This document shows positions 8,255-16,260 of a stretch of DNA of 64,000 nt, in pieces. This DNA is from Micromonospora matsumotoense (lineage in GTDB: Bacteria > Actinomycetota > Actinomycetes > Mycobacteriales > Micromonosporaceae). Position numbers and translations under genes: made by a program. The stretch is from the NCBI RefSeq assembly GCF_900091525.1, contig NZ_FMCU01000004.1, positions 62,001-126,000 on the forward strand, given 5' to 3'. Numbering within the stretch: position 1 is the first letter of the stretch; each line of letters begins with the position of its first letter. The notes beneath the pieces were generated by a model that was given only the letters and a program-made list of their open reading frames with translations, had not been told where the DNA came from and ran no database searches.

Positions 8255-9331
8255 ATGACCGTGGCGACCCTGTTGGCCCGCGCCACCCGGCGCACCGTGC
8301 TCGCCCACGTCCGGCACGTCCGACCGGTCGCCCCGCATCGGGCGGACGGACTCGTCGCCCGGGTGTACGGGCAGGTCGAGCGGGATTTCGGCATGCTGGC
8401 CCCACCGATGGCGTTGCACTCCCCCGCCCCGGACGTGCTGGCGGCGAGCTGGACGATGCTGCGGGAGACCCTGGTGGCCACCGGTCCGGCCGGCCGGGCG
8501 GCGAAGGAGGCGGTGGCGGCGGCGGTCTCCGCGGCGAACCGCTGCCCGTACTGCGTCGACGTGCACGGGGCCACCCTGGTCGGGTTGTTCCCCGGCGGCG
8601 ACGGGGCCGGCCCGGCGGTGGACCGGCTCGACGACGGGCCGTGGAGCCCGCTGGCCCGGTGGGCCGGTCGACCGTCCCCGCACGGCCCGGCCGGGCCGCC
8701 GCCCGCCCCGGCGGCGCAGGTCCCGGAGCTGGTCGGGGTGGCGGTGGTCTTCCACTACCTGAATCGGATGGTCAACGTCTTCCTGCGGGACTCCCCGCTG
8801 CCCGACACCCCGTCGCTGGCCCGGGGTGTGGTGCAGCGGACGGCGGCCCGGGTGATGGGTGCGCTGGCCCGCCGTCCCTGCCCGCCGGGGGCGGCGTTGG
8901 AGCTGCTCGCGGCCGCCCCGCCCCCGGCCGACCTGGCCTGGGCGGGGGCGACGGTGCTCGCCGACGGACTGGCCCGGGGCTACGCCGCGATCGAGGACGG
9001 CGGCCGGCAGGTCGTTCCCGCCGGGGTGCGGGAGCTGGTCGCCGCCCGCTGCGCCGACCCGCAGGACGGTCCGGCCGGCATCAGCGCCCGCCCCTGGGTG
9101 GAGGACGCCGTCGCCGGCCTGTCCCCGGTGGAGCGTCCGGCGGGACGGCTCGCCCTGCTCACCGCCTTCGCCTCGTACCAGGTGACCGACGCCGTGGTGG
9201 CGGACTTCCGCGCGCACCACCCCGGTGACGACGCCCTGGTCACGCTCACCGCCTGGGCGGCCCTGACGGCGGCCCGGCGCTACGGTCCCGCGCTGGCCGG
9301 CGGCCCGGACGTGACGGAACCGACCGGCTGA
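8255..9331 (+). CDS. AhpD-like protein, copy 2
   Basis: A 358-residue paralogue of the protein at 2246-3301, with the CxxC signature NRCPYCVDVHG near residue 95 and shared later segments (VAVVFHYLNRMVNVFL, RLALLTAFASYQV). The start is taken as the reading-frame ATG at 8255, preceded by GGAAGGGG. It follows the E8/E9-like genes by one hairpin, so each of the two warhead gene groups ends or begins with an AhpD-like gene. Redox or peroxidase role is inferred only from the motif; enlarged size is unusual for AhpD. Confidence 0.75.
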   Translation: MTVATLLARATRRTVLAHVRHVRPVAPHRADGLVARVYGQVERDFGMLAPPMALHSPAPDVLAASWTMLRETLVATGPAGRAAKEAVAAAVSAANRCPYCVDVHGATLVGLFPGGDGAGPAVDRLDDGPWSPLARWAGRPSPHGPAGPPPAPAAQVPELVGVAVVFHYLNRMVNVFLRDSPLPDTPSLARGVVQRTAARVMGALARRPCPPGAALELLAAAPPPADLAWAGATVLADGLARGYAAIEDGGRQVVPAGVRELVAARCADPQDGPAGISARPWVEDAVAGLSPVERPAGRLALLTAFASYQVTDAVVADFRAHHPGDDALVTLTAWAALTAARRYGPALAGGPDVTEPTG

Positions 9332-9817
9332 CCCCCGCCCTGGTCCCCGACCGTGGGTCGGGGGCGACGCGCGGCGCGGAGCCTGGGCACGGCGCGGAGC
9401 CTGGGCTGCGGTGAGCTGGGGCGCGGGGCGGAGCTGGGCGGTGAGTACGGCTCCCGGTGGGACCACCTTCCCCGATGCGCTTATGCCACCCAGTCATATT
9501 CATGACGCAGGGGCATACCACCTATCCGGCACACCATGCCCTCCCGGCACAGCGGCTCCCTGACTCGCCTCGTTCGGCCCGCCTCCCGGCAGGACGGCGC
9601 GCCACCGTCGACCGCTCCGGCACCTGCGTGGTGGCCGGCCAGAGCGCCGCCGTCCCCGCCTTCACCGGCTCTCCGACAGGACGGTGCCCCGACAGGACGG
9701 CCCGGTAGGCAGGGTGGTTGGGCAGGGTCGGTAGGCAGGGTGGTTGGGCAGGGTGGGTAGACAGGGTGCAGCCGGAGCCGGTTCCCGCGCCGGCTCCGGC
9801 TGCTGTCCCTGGGCCGG
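9332..9817. other. 486-base intergenic region between convergent genes
   Basis: No gene supported. It holds a terminator-like stem (CCCCGACC 9345-9352 with GGTCGGGG 9356-9363), low-complexity repeats of GGCGCGGAGC around 9370-9430, and the 26-bp tandem repeat at 9704-9768. Confidence 0.6.
9704..9768. repeat. 26-bp tandem repeat, 2.5 copies
   Basis: Units 9704-9729 and 9730-9755 are identical except for the last base; a half unit follows to 9768. G-rich on the plus strand, positioned about 50 bases beyond the stop of the minus-strand FAD monooxygenase. Confidence 0.8.
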
Positions 9818-11413
9818 TCAGGACCCCGCCCGCTGCCCGGCGTCCACCGGGCCCGCCGGCTCGTCCCCCGCCCCGGTGGCCGGCGGGCGCACCGACGCCG
9901 CCGGAACCGACGACGGTGCCGACGCGGCGACCGTCGGGGAGAGCGGCGCGGGCGCAGGGACCGGCGCGGGCGCAGGGACCGGCGCGGTGGCCGGCATGTC
10001 CCGGGCCAGCCGGAGCACCCGCACCAGCAACGGCAGCCGCCACAGCGTGCGCGGCGGGTCGACCAGCCCGGCGACCCGCATGTACGCCCGGGTGACCTCC
10101 GGGTCCTTGGTCATCGCGTACTGGAGCCGGACCAGGTAGGCGTTGTGCAGCCGGATCGGCAACGACCGCGGCCCCACCCCGGGGAAGTCCAGGTCGGTGC
10201 GGGTGGACAGCTGCCACGGGTGGCGCATCTGCCGGGCCACGTCCCGCAGGTAGGAGCGACCGTCGGCGGCGGACTGCCCGTCGAGGAACCGGCGCAGCGC
10301 GGTCACCTGCATCGCCGCGGCGGTCATCCCCTGGCCGTAGACCGGGTTGAAACTGCACACCGCGTCGCCCAGCACCGCCAGCCCGGCGGGGAACCGGGTC
10401 AGCCGCTCGTAGTGCCGCCAGACACTGGCCGGGAAGGTGAAGGAGACCGCGTCCCCGGTCGGGTCGGCGTCGCGTACCGCCTGGTGGATGTCGGCCACCG
10501 GCAGGGTCCGGACGTACTCCTCGAAACCCGCCGGATCGGTCGGCGGATGGTCGCCGAGGATGCCGGTCAGGCTGAGCCGGAAGTCGCCGGTGGCGGTCTG
10601 CCCGAAGAACGCCCCCCGGGGGTGCTCGGGCGAGGCCACCGGATTGATCGCCACCGGCCCGTCGAAGGTGCCGGGCCGCCGCCGGTAGGTGCGGGTGGTG
10701 TACGCCAGCCCGATCGTCATCCGCTCCTCGACCGGCCGCTCGTAACCCAGCTCGGCCAGCCAGACGGGCAGCCGGGAGCCCCGACCGGTGGCGTCGACCA
10801 CCAGGTCCGCGTCGAGCCGCTGTTCGGGGCTGCCCGGCGTACGCTCCTGGATCCGGACCCCGGTGACCCGGCCCCGGTCCGCGGTGGCCACCAGCCCCAG
10901 CACGTCGGCGTGCTGCCGGTAGGTCACGTTGGGCAACCCGGCCACCCGGGAGCGCAGGTAGTTCTCCAGCACCGGCCGGTTGCCGGCGACGGAGAGCAGC
11001 CCGGTCTCGGTACGGGCGATCGGGCGGGCGTTGAAATACCACCGCATCAGCCCGAAGTCGCGTACCGGCAGGCCCAGTTCCTTGGCGTCGTCGAGCAGGC
11101 CGGGAAAGAGGTCGGACAGGATCAGGTAGCCCCGGGCGTGCAGCCCGTGCGCGTGTACGGCGTGGGACGCGCCCTTACGCATGCCGGTGACCCCGAGCAC
11201 CTCGTCCCGGTCCACCACGACGACCTCGCGGTACCAGTCGGACAGCACCCGGGCGGCCAGCGTGCCGGCGATGCTGCCGCCGGCCACCACCGCCCGGTCC
11301 CCCAGGATTCGTGGCGCTCCCGGTGTCGACTGCCGGCCGCCGAACGCGGCGCGCATCCGGTCGATCATCCCACCGCTTCGCGCGGTCCTGCTCGCTGCGA
11401 CATGGTCGCCCAT
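9818..11413 (-). CDS. FAD-dependent monooxygenase (group A, PHBH fold), copy 1
   Basis: A 531-residue flavoprotein. The N-terminal dinucleotide motif is AVVAGGSIAGTLAARVL followed by VVVVDRDE; the middle DG-type segment is DLVVDATGRGSRLP; the FAD ribityl motif is VLGDAVCSFNPVYGQGM. The last about 70 residues are an Ala/Pro-rich low-complexity tail (PAPAPVPAPAP). ATG 11413 has AGGGAGG eight bases upstream. Such enzymes hydroxylate or epoxidise aromatic or polyketide substrates with NAD(P)H. It is homologous to 51652-53019 (same motifs, same subfamily), but the tail is unique to this copy. Divergent from the 59-residue protein gene. Confidence 0.85.
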   Translation of the reverse strand: MGDHVAASRTARSGGMIDRMRAAFGGRQSTPGAPRILGDRAVVAGGSIAGTLAARVLSDWYREVVVVDRDEVLGVTGMRKGASHAVHAHGLHARGYLILSDLFPGLLDDAKELGLPVRDFGLMRWYFNARPIARTETGLLSVAGNRPVLENYLRSRVAGLPNVTYRQHADVLGLVATADRGRVTGVRIQERTPGSPEQRLDADLVVDATGRGSRLPVWLAELGYERPVEERMTIGLAYTTRTYRRRPGTFDGPVAINPVASPEHPRGAFFGQTATGDFRLSLTGILGDHPPTDPAGFEEYVRTLPVADIHQAVRDADPTGDAVSFTFPASVWRHYERLTRFPAGLAVLGDAVCSFNPVYGQGMTAAAMQVTALRRFLDGQSAADGRSYLRDVARQMRHPWQLSTRTDLDFPGVGPRSLPIRLHNAYLVRLQYAMTKDPEVTRAYMRVAGLVDPPRTLWRLPLLVRVLRLARDMPATAPVPAPAPVPAPAPLSPTVAASAPSSVPAASVRPPATGAGDEPAGPVDAGQRAGS

Positions 11414-11782
11414 CTGCGGTGCCTCCCTGAACTCGGTCGGCGGCCCACGCGGGGCGGGGACGGGAACGCCCCGCCGCGCACACCGCCGGGCGTGCGGCTC
11501 GCCAGGTGTGCTGCCCATGCAAGCAGAGGACGAGGGGGTAGCACGTCCTCGTACGTGCCCAATGCGGACGGTCACCTCCGGCCGGTCGGCGGTGCCGGTG
11601 GGCGCGGCGGTGGCCGGCCCGACGGGGTCGACCGACGGGGCTGAGCACGCTCGGAGATGACCTCCCACCTCGCCGGATCCATCCTCGAACCGGTACGACG
11701 GGTGCCGCCGACAGTCGCGGCCCCGGCGGTGCGGTGCCGGCGCCCGGCACCACACGGACGGTCGAGACGAGGAGGCGGACAC
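11414..11782. promoter_or_regulatory. Divergent intergenic region with palindrome
   Basis: 369 bases between the FAD monooxygenase and the small-protein gene. A perfect 7-bp inverted repeat GAGGACG-N11-CGTCCTC lies at 11526-11550 and could be an operator. No gene recognised and no clear promoter boxes. Confidence 0.4.
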
Positions 11783-11962
11783 GTGCCGCAGGTGACCGAG
11801 AACGAGGACGGGACCACGACCTTCAGCATCAACTCCGCCGAGCTGCGCCGGCTGCGGGACGTGGTCCTCGACCGGCTCCCCGAGTTGAAGCGGGCACTGG
11901 AGCTGGCGGAGAGCCCCGAGGTCCGTACGACGCTGCGGTTCGTGCGGTCCGTCATCCGCTGA
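11783..11962 (+). CDS. Small acidic/helical hypothetical protein (59 aa)
   Basis: A 59-residue protein starting at GTG 11783 behind GGAGG (11771-11775). After an acidic, Thr-rich start (TENEDGTTTFSI) it is predicted helical with heptad-like Leu spacing (LRRLRDVVLDRLPELKRALELA), so it may dimerise or bind a partner. No family recognised. It is 99 bases upstream of the large acyltransferase gene on the same strand and may form an operon with it. The good ribosome site and coherent composition support a real gene. Confidence 0.55.
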   Translation: MPQVTENEDGTTTFSINSAELRRLRDVVLDRLPELKRALELAESPEVRTTLRFVRSVIR

Positions 11963-12061
11963 CCACCGGCCCGCTGGACGCCGGCGACGACCATCCCGCG
12001 TGCCGTGGGCCCGGCCGGCTCCCGGTCGACGCCCCGCCGGCCGGACCGAAAGGACGAGTAC

Positions 12062-14065
12062 GTGAGCGTGACGAGCAGGGACAGCGGCGGGGCCCCGGCC
12101 CCCACGGGCAGGGCGGGCGGCGACCGGGACCCGGCGATCTTCGGGATTCGCGGGTTGGCGGCGTTGGCGCTGCTGACGGTGCACGTGGCGATGTTCTCCG
12201 GGCTGTTGGGCACCAAGGCCCTGGGTACGCCCCGACCGCCGAGCAACTTCCTCGGCGCGTTCTTCGTCAGCGGGCTGCCGTCGTTCATCGGGGTGTTCTT
12301 CGTCCTGCCCGCGCTCTACCTCTACCTGCCGTTGGCGCGGGCGATCATCGCCGGGCGGCCCCGCCCGCCGCAGGGCGCGACGATGGTCCGCCGGCTGATG
12401 CGGCTGCTCCCGGCGTACTACCTGATGTATCTGGTGGTGCTGGTGGCGCTGAACCGGGACGCCATCGACGGCCCCTGGTACGTGCTGCGTCCGTTGCTGC
12501 TGTTGCAGATCTACTCGCCGAGCCCGTTCGCGCCGCACTTCATCAACGGGATGGAGGTCAGCTGGACGGTGCCGAGCATGGTGCAGTGGTACCTGGCGCT
12601 GCCGCTGATCGCCTGGGCGAGCCACCGGTTCGCCGCCCGGGGCGCGACCCCGGTGGCGCGGGCCCGCCGGTTGCTGCTGCCGGTGCCGGTGCTGATCGGC
12701 ATCGGCGTCGGCTGGCTCTTCTTCGTCAAGGGCAACGGCTGGGACAACCGGATGGTGTTCTGGTGGCCGCAGGGCTTCGCGCCGACCATCGGCATCGGTC
12801 TGGGTCTGGCCGTGCTGCTGGCGCTGTCCCAGGTGTCGCCCGGTGACACCCCCCGGCTGCTCCGGGTCGCCGCCGTACGCCCGGGGCTGTTCTGGGTCGC
12901 CGCGATCGCGGTCTACCTGGTCAACTGCGCCCGCCCGTTCAGCGTGATCGGGATGGACGCGATCTACTCGACCAGCGGCCTGTTCATGACGTACCTGATG
13001 GTGGCCCTGTTCGGGTTGTTCGCGTCGCTGCCGCTGGTGTCCCCGGGGGCGGCCCGGACCCGGGTGGTGGACGCGGTGCTGACCGCCCGTCCGGTGGTCC
13101 ACCTCGGCAAGGTCTCCTACGGCGTCTACCTGTGGCACTTCGCGGTGATGCACTTCTACCTCCAGCCGGGGGCGGTGTTCAGCGGCGCCGTCCGCCCGAT
13201 CCGCGAGCTGTACGGCACGGCCGGGTTCTGGGAGCTGGAGACGGTGACCCTGCTCGGCGCGGTGCTGCTGGCCACGCTCAGCCACCGGCTGTTCGAGCAG
13301 CCGCTCGCCGCCCTGGTGGACGCCGCGCTGGCCCGGCGACGGCGGCCGACGCCGCGACCACCGGCGCTGCTGCGGGCCCCGTTGCTGGCCACCGCCACCG
13401 TCGACGTGCTGTCCCCGCCGCAGGCCGGGGCCGCCGTGGCGGCGGCGGTCACCGACCGGGACGCCATCCAGACCAACCTGGTGGACCTGGAACGGCACCT
13501 GGACCGGCACCTGCTGGCCGCCGCCGAGCTGACCGGGGAGTCGGCCCGCCGGTGGGCCGCCGCGCGGGCCGACCTGGCGCAGCTGTGGACCGTCTACCAC
13601 GCCTACTCGGCGGTGGTCGACGAGGTGGTCCGGCCGTTCGCCGGTCCCGGGCAGCCGTCGGGGGCGGAGCTGGCCCGGGTCAGTGCTCTGCTCGACCAGG
13701 CGTCGGTGGTGGTCACCGGCCCGCCTCCGCCGCTGGCGCGGCGGCGGATCACCGACGACGGCCGGGTGGAGCTGACCGTCGCGGCGGCGGTGGCCCGGAT
13801 GGACGAGCTGTTCCGGGGGGTCGCCGAGGTGGTGACCGCGGCGGAGGCGGTGTGGGAGACCGCCGGGGCGCGGCTGGACCGGATCGACGCGGCACTGGCC
13901 CACCGGGCCGGCGCCGACGGGGCGGACCCGGAGCCGGCGGTGCGCCAGGCCGACCGGCTGCGCACGGCGGTGCGGACGGACCCGTTGGCCCGGTGGCGGG
14001 ACGGGGCGGTGGTCACCGACGACCTCGACGACCTTCTCGGCACGCTGGAACATCTCGTGGCATAG
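12062..14065 (+). CDS. Acyltransferase-3 family membrane protein with long C-terminal extension
   Basis: A 667-residue protein. Residues about 20-420 form the acyltransferase-3 membrane domain: FGIRGLAALALLTVHVAMF with the catalytic-type His in the first segment, RRLMRLLPAYYLMYL, VSWTVPSMVQWYLALPL, and a last LGKVSYGVYLWHFAVM segment, about ten membrane spans in all. Residues about 430-667 are a soluble extension rich in Ala, Asp and Arg with repeated helical character (DLERHLDRHLLAAAEL, LARVSALLDQAS). GTG 12062 has AAAGGA upstream. These enzymes O-acylate sugars or natural products at the membrane; the extension is not part of the normal family. Substrate unknown. Confidence 0.75.
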   Translation: MSVTSRDSGGAPAPTGRAGGDRDPAIFGIRGLAALALLTVHVAMFSGLLGTKALGTPRPPSNFLGAFFVSGLPSFIGVFFVLPALYLYLPLARAIIAGRPRPPQGATMVRRLMRLLPAYYLMYLVVLVALNRDAIDGPWYVLRPLLLLQIYSPSPFAPHFINGMEVSWTVPSMVQWYLALPLIAWASHRFAARGATPVARARRLLLPVPVLIGIGVGWLFFVKGNGWDNRMVFWWPQGFAPTIGIGLGLAVLLALSQVSPGDTPRLLRVAAVRPGLFWVAAIAVYLVNCARPFSVIGMDAIYSTSGLFMTYLMVALFGLFASLPLVSPGAARTRVVDAVLTARPVVHLGKVSYGVYLWHFAVMHFYLQPGAVFSGAVRPIRELYGTAGFWELETVTLLGAVLLATLSHRLFEQPLAALVDAALARRRRPTPRPPALLRAPLLATATVDVLSPPQAGAAVAAAVTDRDAIQTNLVDLERHLDRHLLAAAELTGESARRWAAARADLAQLWTVYHAYSAVVDEVVRPFAGPGQPSGAELARVSALLDQASVVVTGPPPPLARRRITDDGRVELTVAAAVARMDELFRGVAEVVTAAEAVWETAGARLDRIDAALAHRAGADGADPEPAVRQADRLRTAVRTDPLARWRDGAVVTDDLDDLLGTLEHLVA

Positions 14066-14176
14066 CCGGTGTTTTACGCGGTTTGCTCAGGCGGTGGGGC
14101 GGATAATCATCCCGCACGGTGACCGGCGGTGGTCGCGGAATTCCCGCGCGTGGTCCGAGGGCATGAGGAGACCGTC

Positions 14177-15103
14177 TTGAGTACACATCGGACCGTTGGC
14201 GACGAGGACCTGTTGGCGGGGACGGAACGACACGTCCCCGCCAACGGCGTGCAGCTCTGCGTCGGCACCTTCGGCTCGCCGGACCACCCGGCCGTACTGC
14301 TGGTCAGCGGGGCGTCCAACTCGATGGACTGGTGGGCCGACGGGCTGTGCCGGCGACTCGCCGACGGCGGCCGGTACGTGGTGCGCTACGACCACCGCGA
14401 CACCGGCCGGTCCACCGGCTGGCCGGCCGGCGACCCCGACTACCACTTCGACGACCTGGTCGCCGACGCCGCCGCCCTGGTCGAACAGCTCGACCTGGGG
14501 GCCGCCCACGTCTGGGGCATCTCGATGGGCGGCGCGATCGCCCAGCGGCTCGCCGTCGCGCATCCCCGGCGGGTCGCCTCGCTGACGTTGAGTTCGACCA
14601 GTCCCGCCCTGCGGATCGGCGAGCGCCCCTACGACGACCTGCCGCCGATGTCGAAGGCGCTGATGGCCAGCTTCGGCGAATCCCGTCCGGACCCGGACTG
14701 GGCCGACCCGGACGCCGTCGTCGACCACATCGCCGCCGGCCAGCGACCGCTGACCGGAACCGTCCCGCTGGCCGGGGCGGAGCTGCGGGAACTCGTGGCA
14801 CGGGCGGTGGCGCGCACCGTCGACATCCGGGCCAGCCTGGCCAACCACTGGTCCATCGACGGCGGCGCCGAATACCGGGACGCGCTGGGTGGGATCACCG
14901 TACCGGCCCTGGTGGTGCACGGCACCGAGGACCCGCTCTTCCCGTACGGACACGGGGAGGCGTTGGCCGCCGAACTGCCGGTCGCCCGGCTGCTGCCGTT
15001 GCCCGGGGTGGGGCACCAGATGCCGCCCCGCGCGACGTGGGACGTGCTCGTGCCGGCAGTCCTGGCGCACACCGGTGACGGGCGCGGGAAGCCCACCGGG
15101 TGA
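14177..15103 (+). CDS. RdmC-like alpha/beta hydrolase (esterase)
   Basis: A 308-residue serine hydrolase resembling aclacinomycin methylesterase RdmC: VVRYDHRDTGRST after the oxyanion region, nucleophile Ser in WGISMGGAIAQ, Asp in VHGTEDPLFP and His in GVGHQMPP. No signal peptide. TTG 14177 is chosen because GAGGAG ends six bases upstream; an upstream in-frame GTG at 14129 has no good ribosome site. Could cleave an ester of the natural product or a pathway intermediate. Stands alone between the acyltransferase gene and the ABC importer operon. Confidence 0.75.
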   Translation: MSTHRTVGDEDLLAGTERHVPANGVQLCVGTFGSPDHPAVLLVSGASNSMDWWADGLCRRLADGGRYVVRYDHRDTGRSTGWPAGDPDYHFDDLVADAAALVEQLDLGAAHVWGISMGGAIAQRLAVAHPRRVASLTLSSTSPALRIGERPYDDLPPMSKALMASFGESRPDPDWADPDAVVDHIAAGQRPLTGTVPLAGAELRELVARAVARTVDIRASLANHWSIDGGAEYRDALGGITVPALVVHGTEDPLFPYGHGEALAAELPVARLLPLPGVGHQMPPRATWDVLVPAVLAHTGDGRGKPTG

Positions 15104-15312
15104 GCACGTCTGCGGAAGACAACCGCACCTCCGCTCTGCCAGCGTGGACACGGCCCCCGACGCGCCGCTGATCACGTCCGTCGGTGGGTCGGCCCTGACC
15201 GCCGACGGCTGGAGCGTGACGCCATCAGACTCGACCATGCCGGCGACCCGGCCGGCCGTACGACCACAGGGGGGATCGGCGTCCGTGCGGATGCCGGTGC
15301 GGACGGCCACCG

Positions 15313-16260
15313 GTGGCCATGGTCCGGCTAGTCCTGCGCCGACTGGCCTGGACCGGGCCGTTGCTCTTCGTCGTCTCGGTCCTCTGCTTCCTGCTCATCT
15401 CGCTGGTGCCCGGTGACCCGGCCCGCACGGTGCTCGGCCCGCTGGCCCCACCCGAACAGGTCGAGGCGCTGCACCGGCAGATGGGGCTGGACCGGCCGCT
15501 GACCGTGCAGTACCTGAGCTGGCTGGCCGACGCCGTGCACGGCGACCTGGGCCGCTCGGTGAGCACCGGGACGGCGGTGGCCCCGCTGATCGCCAGCCGG
15601 CTGGCGCCGACGGTCTCGCTGATCCTGCTGACCACGCTGACCGTGGGCGTGGTCGGCACCGCCCTCGGTGTACTCAGCGCCGTCCGGGGTGGACCGCTCG
15701 GCCGACTGGTCGACGTGGCCTCCGTGGTGGGGCTCGCCGTACCCGGATTCTGGCTGGCCCTGGTCCTGATCACCTGGCTGGCGGTGCGGTGGCGGCTGTT
15801 CCCGGCGACCGGCTACGTCCCGTTCGGGGAGTCCCCGGTGGGCTGGCTGCGGTCGCTGGCCCTGCCGGTGACCGCGACCTCGCTGGCGGCGGTCACCGCC
15901 GTGGCCAAGCAGACCCGCGATGCCATGCTGGACGTGCTGAGCCGGGACTTCGTCCGGGTGATGCAGGCCAACGGGTTGTCCACCCGGTCGATCGTCTACC
16001 GGCACGCGCTGCGGACCGCGGCGGTGCCGGTGGTCGCCCTGCTCGGAGTGATCTCCGCCAGCCTGCTCGGCGCGACGGTCCTGATCGAGAACATCTTCGG
16101 CCTGCCCGGCCTGGGTTCCGGGGCCGCCCTCGCCGCCGCCCAGCACGACATCCCGGTGCTCCAGGGCGCGGTGGTCTGCTACACCCTCATCGTCGTGGCG
16201 ATCGGGCTGCTCGCCGACCTGGCCCAGGCGTGGCTCGACCCCCGGGTGGGGGCCCGGTGA
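15313..16260 (+). CDS. Oligopeptide/dipeptide ABC importer permease (DppB/OppB type)
   Basis: A 315-residue permease starting about here (ATG/GTG near 15313). It has the N-terminal LLFVVSVLCFLLISLVPGDPA, about six membrane spans, and the EAA-like loop with ALRTAAVPVVALLG and ENIFGLPGLG typical of the DppB family. First gene of a four-gene importer operon: permease, permease-ATPase fusion, ATPase, solute-binding lipoprotein. Stop and next start overlap (GTGA at 16257-16260). The substrate cannot be read from the sequence. Confidence 0.88.
   Translation: MAMVRLVLRRLAWTGPLLFVVSVLCFLLISLVPGDPARTVLGPLAPPEQVEALHRQMGLDRPLTVQYLSWLADAVHGDLGRSVSTGTAVAPLIASRLAPTVSLILLTTLTVGVVGTALGVLSAVRGGPLGRLVDVASVVGLAVPGFWLALVLITWLAVRWRLFPATGYVPFGESPVGWLRSLALPVTATSLAAVTAVAKQTRDAMLDVLSRDFVRVMQANGLSTRSIVYRHALRTAAVPVVALLGVISASLLGATVLIENIFGLPGLGSGAALAAAQHDIPVLQGAVVCYTLIVVAIGLLADLAQAWLDPRVGAR

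Noticed and set aside
9704..9768. Possible CRISPR array
   Set aside because: Units are directly adjacent with no unique spacers and no cas genes are present.
9818..14053. A 1411-codon minus-strand frame covering both the FAD monooxygenase and the acyltransferase
   Set aside because: Only its C-terminal 531 residues are protein-like; the rest is antisense to the acyltransferase, and a good start exists at 11413.
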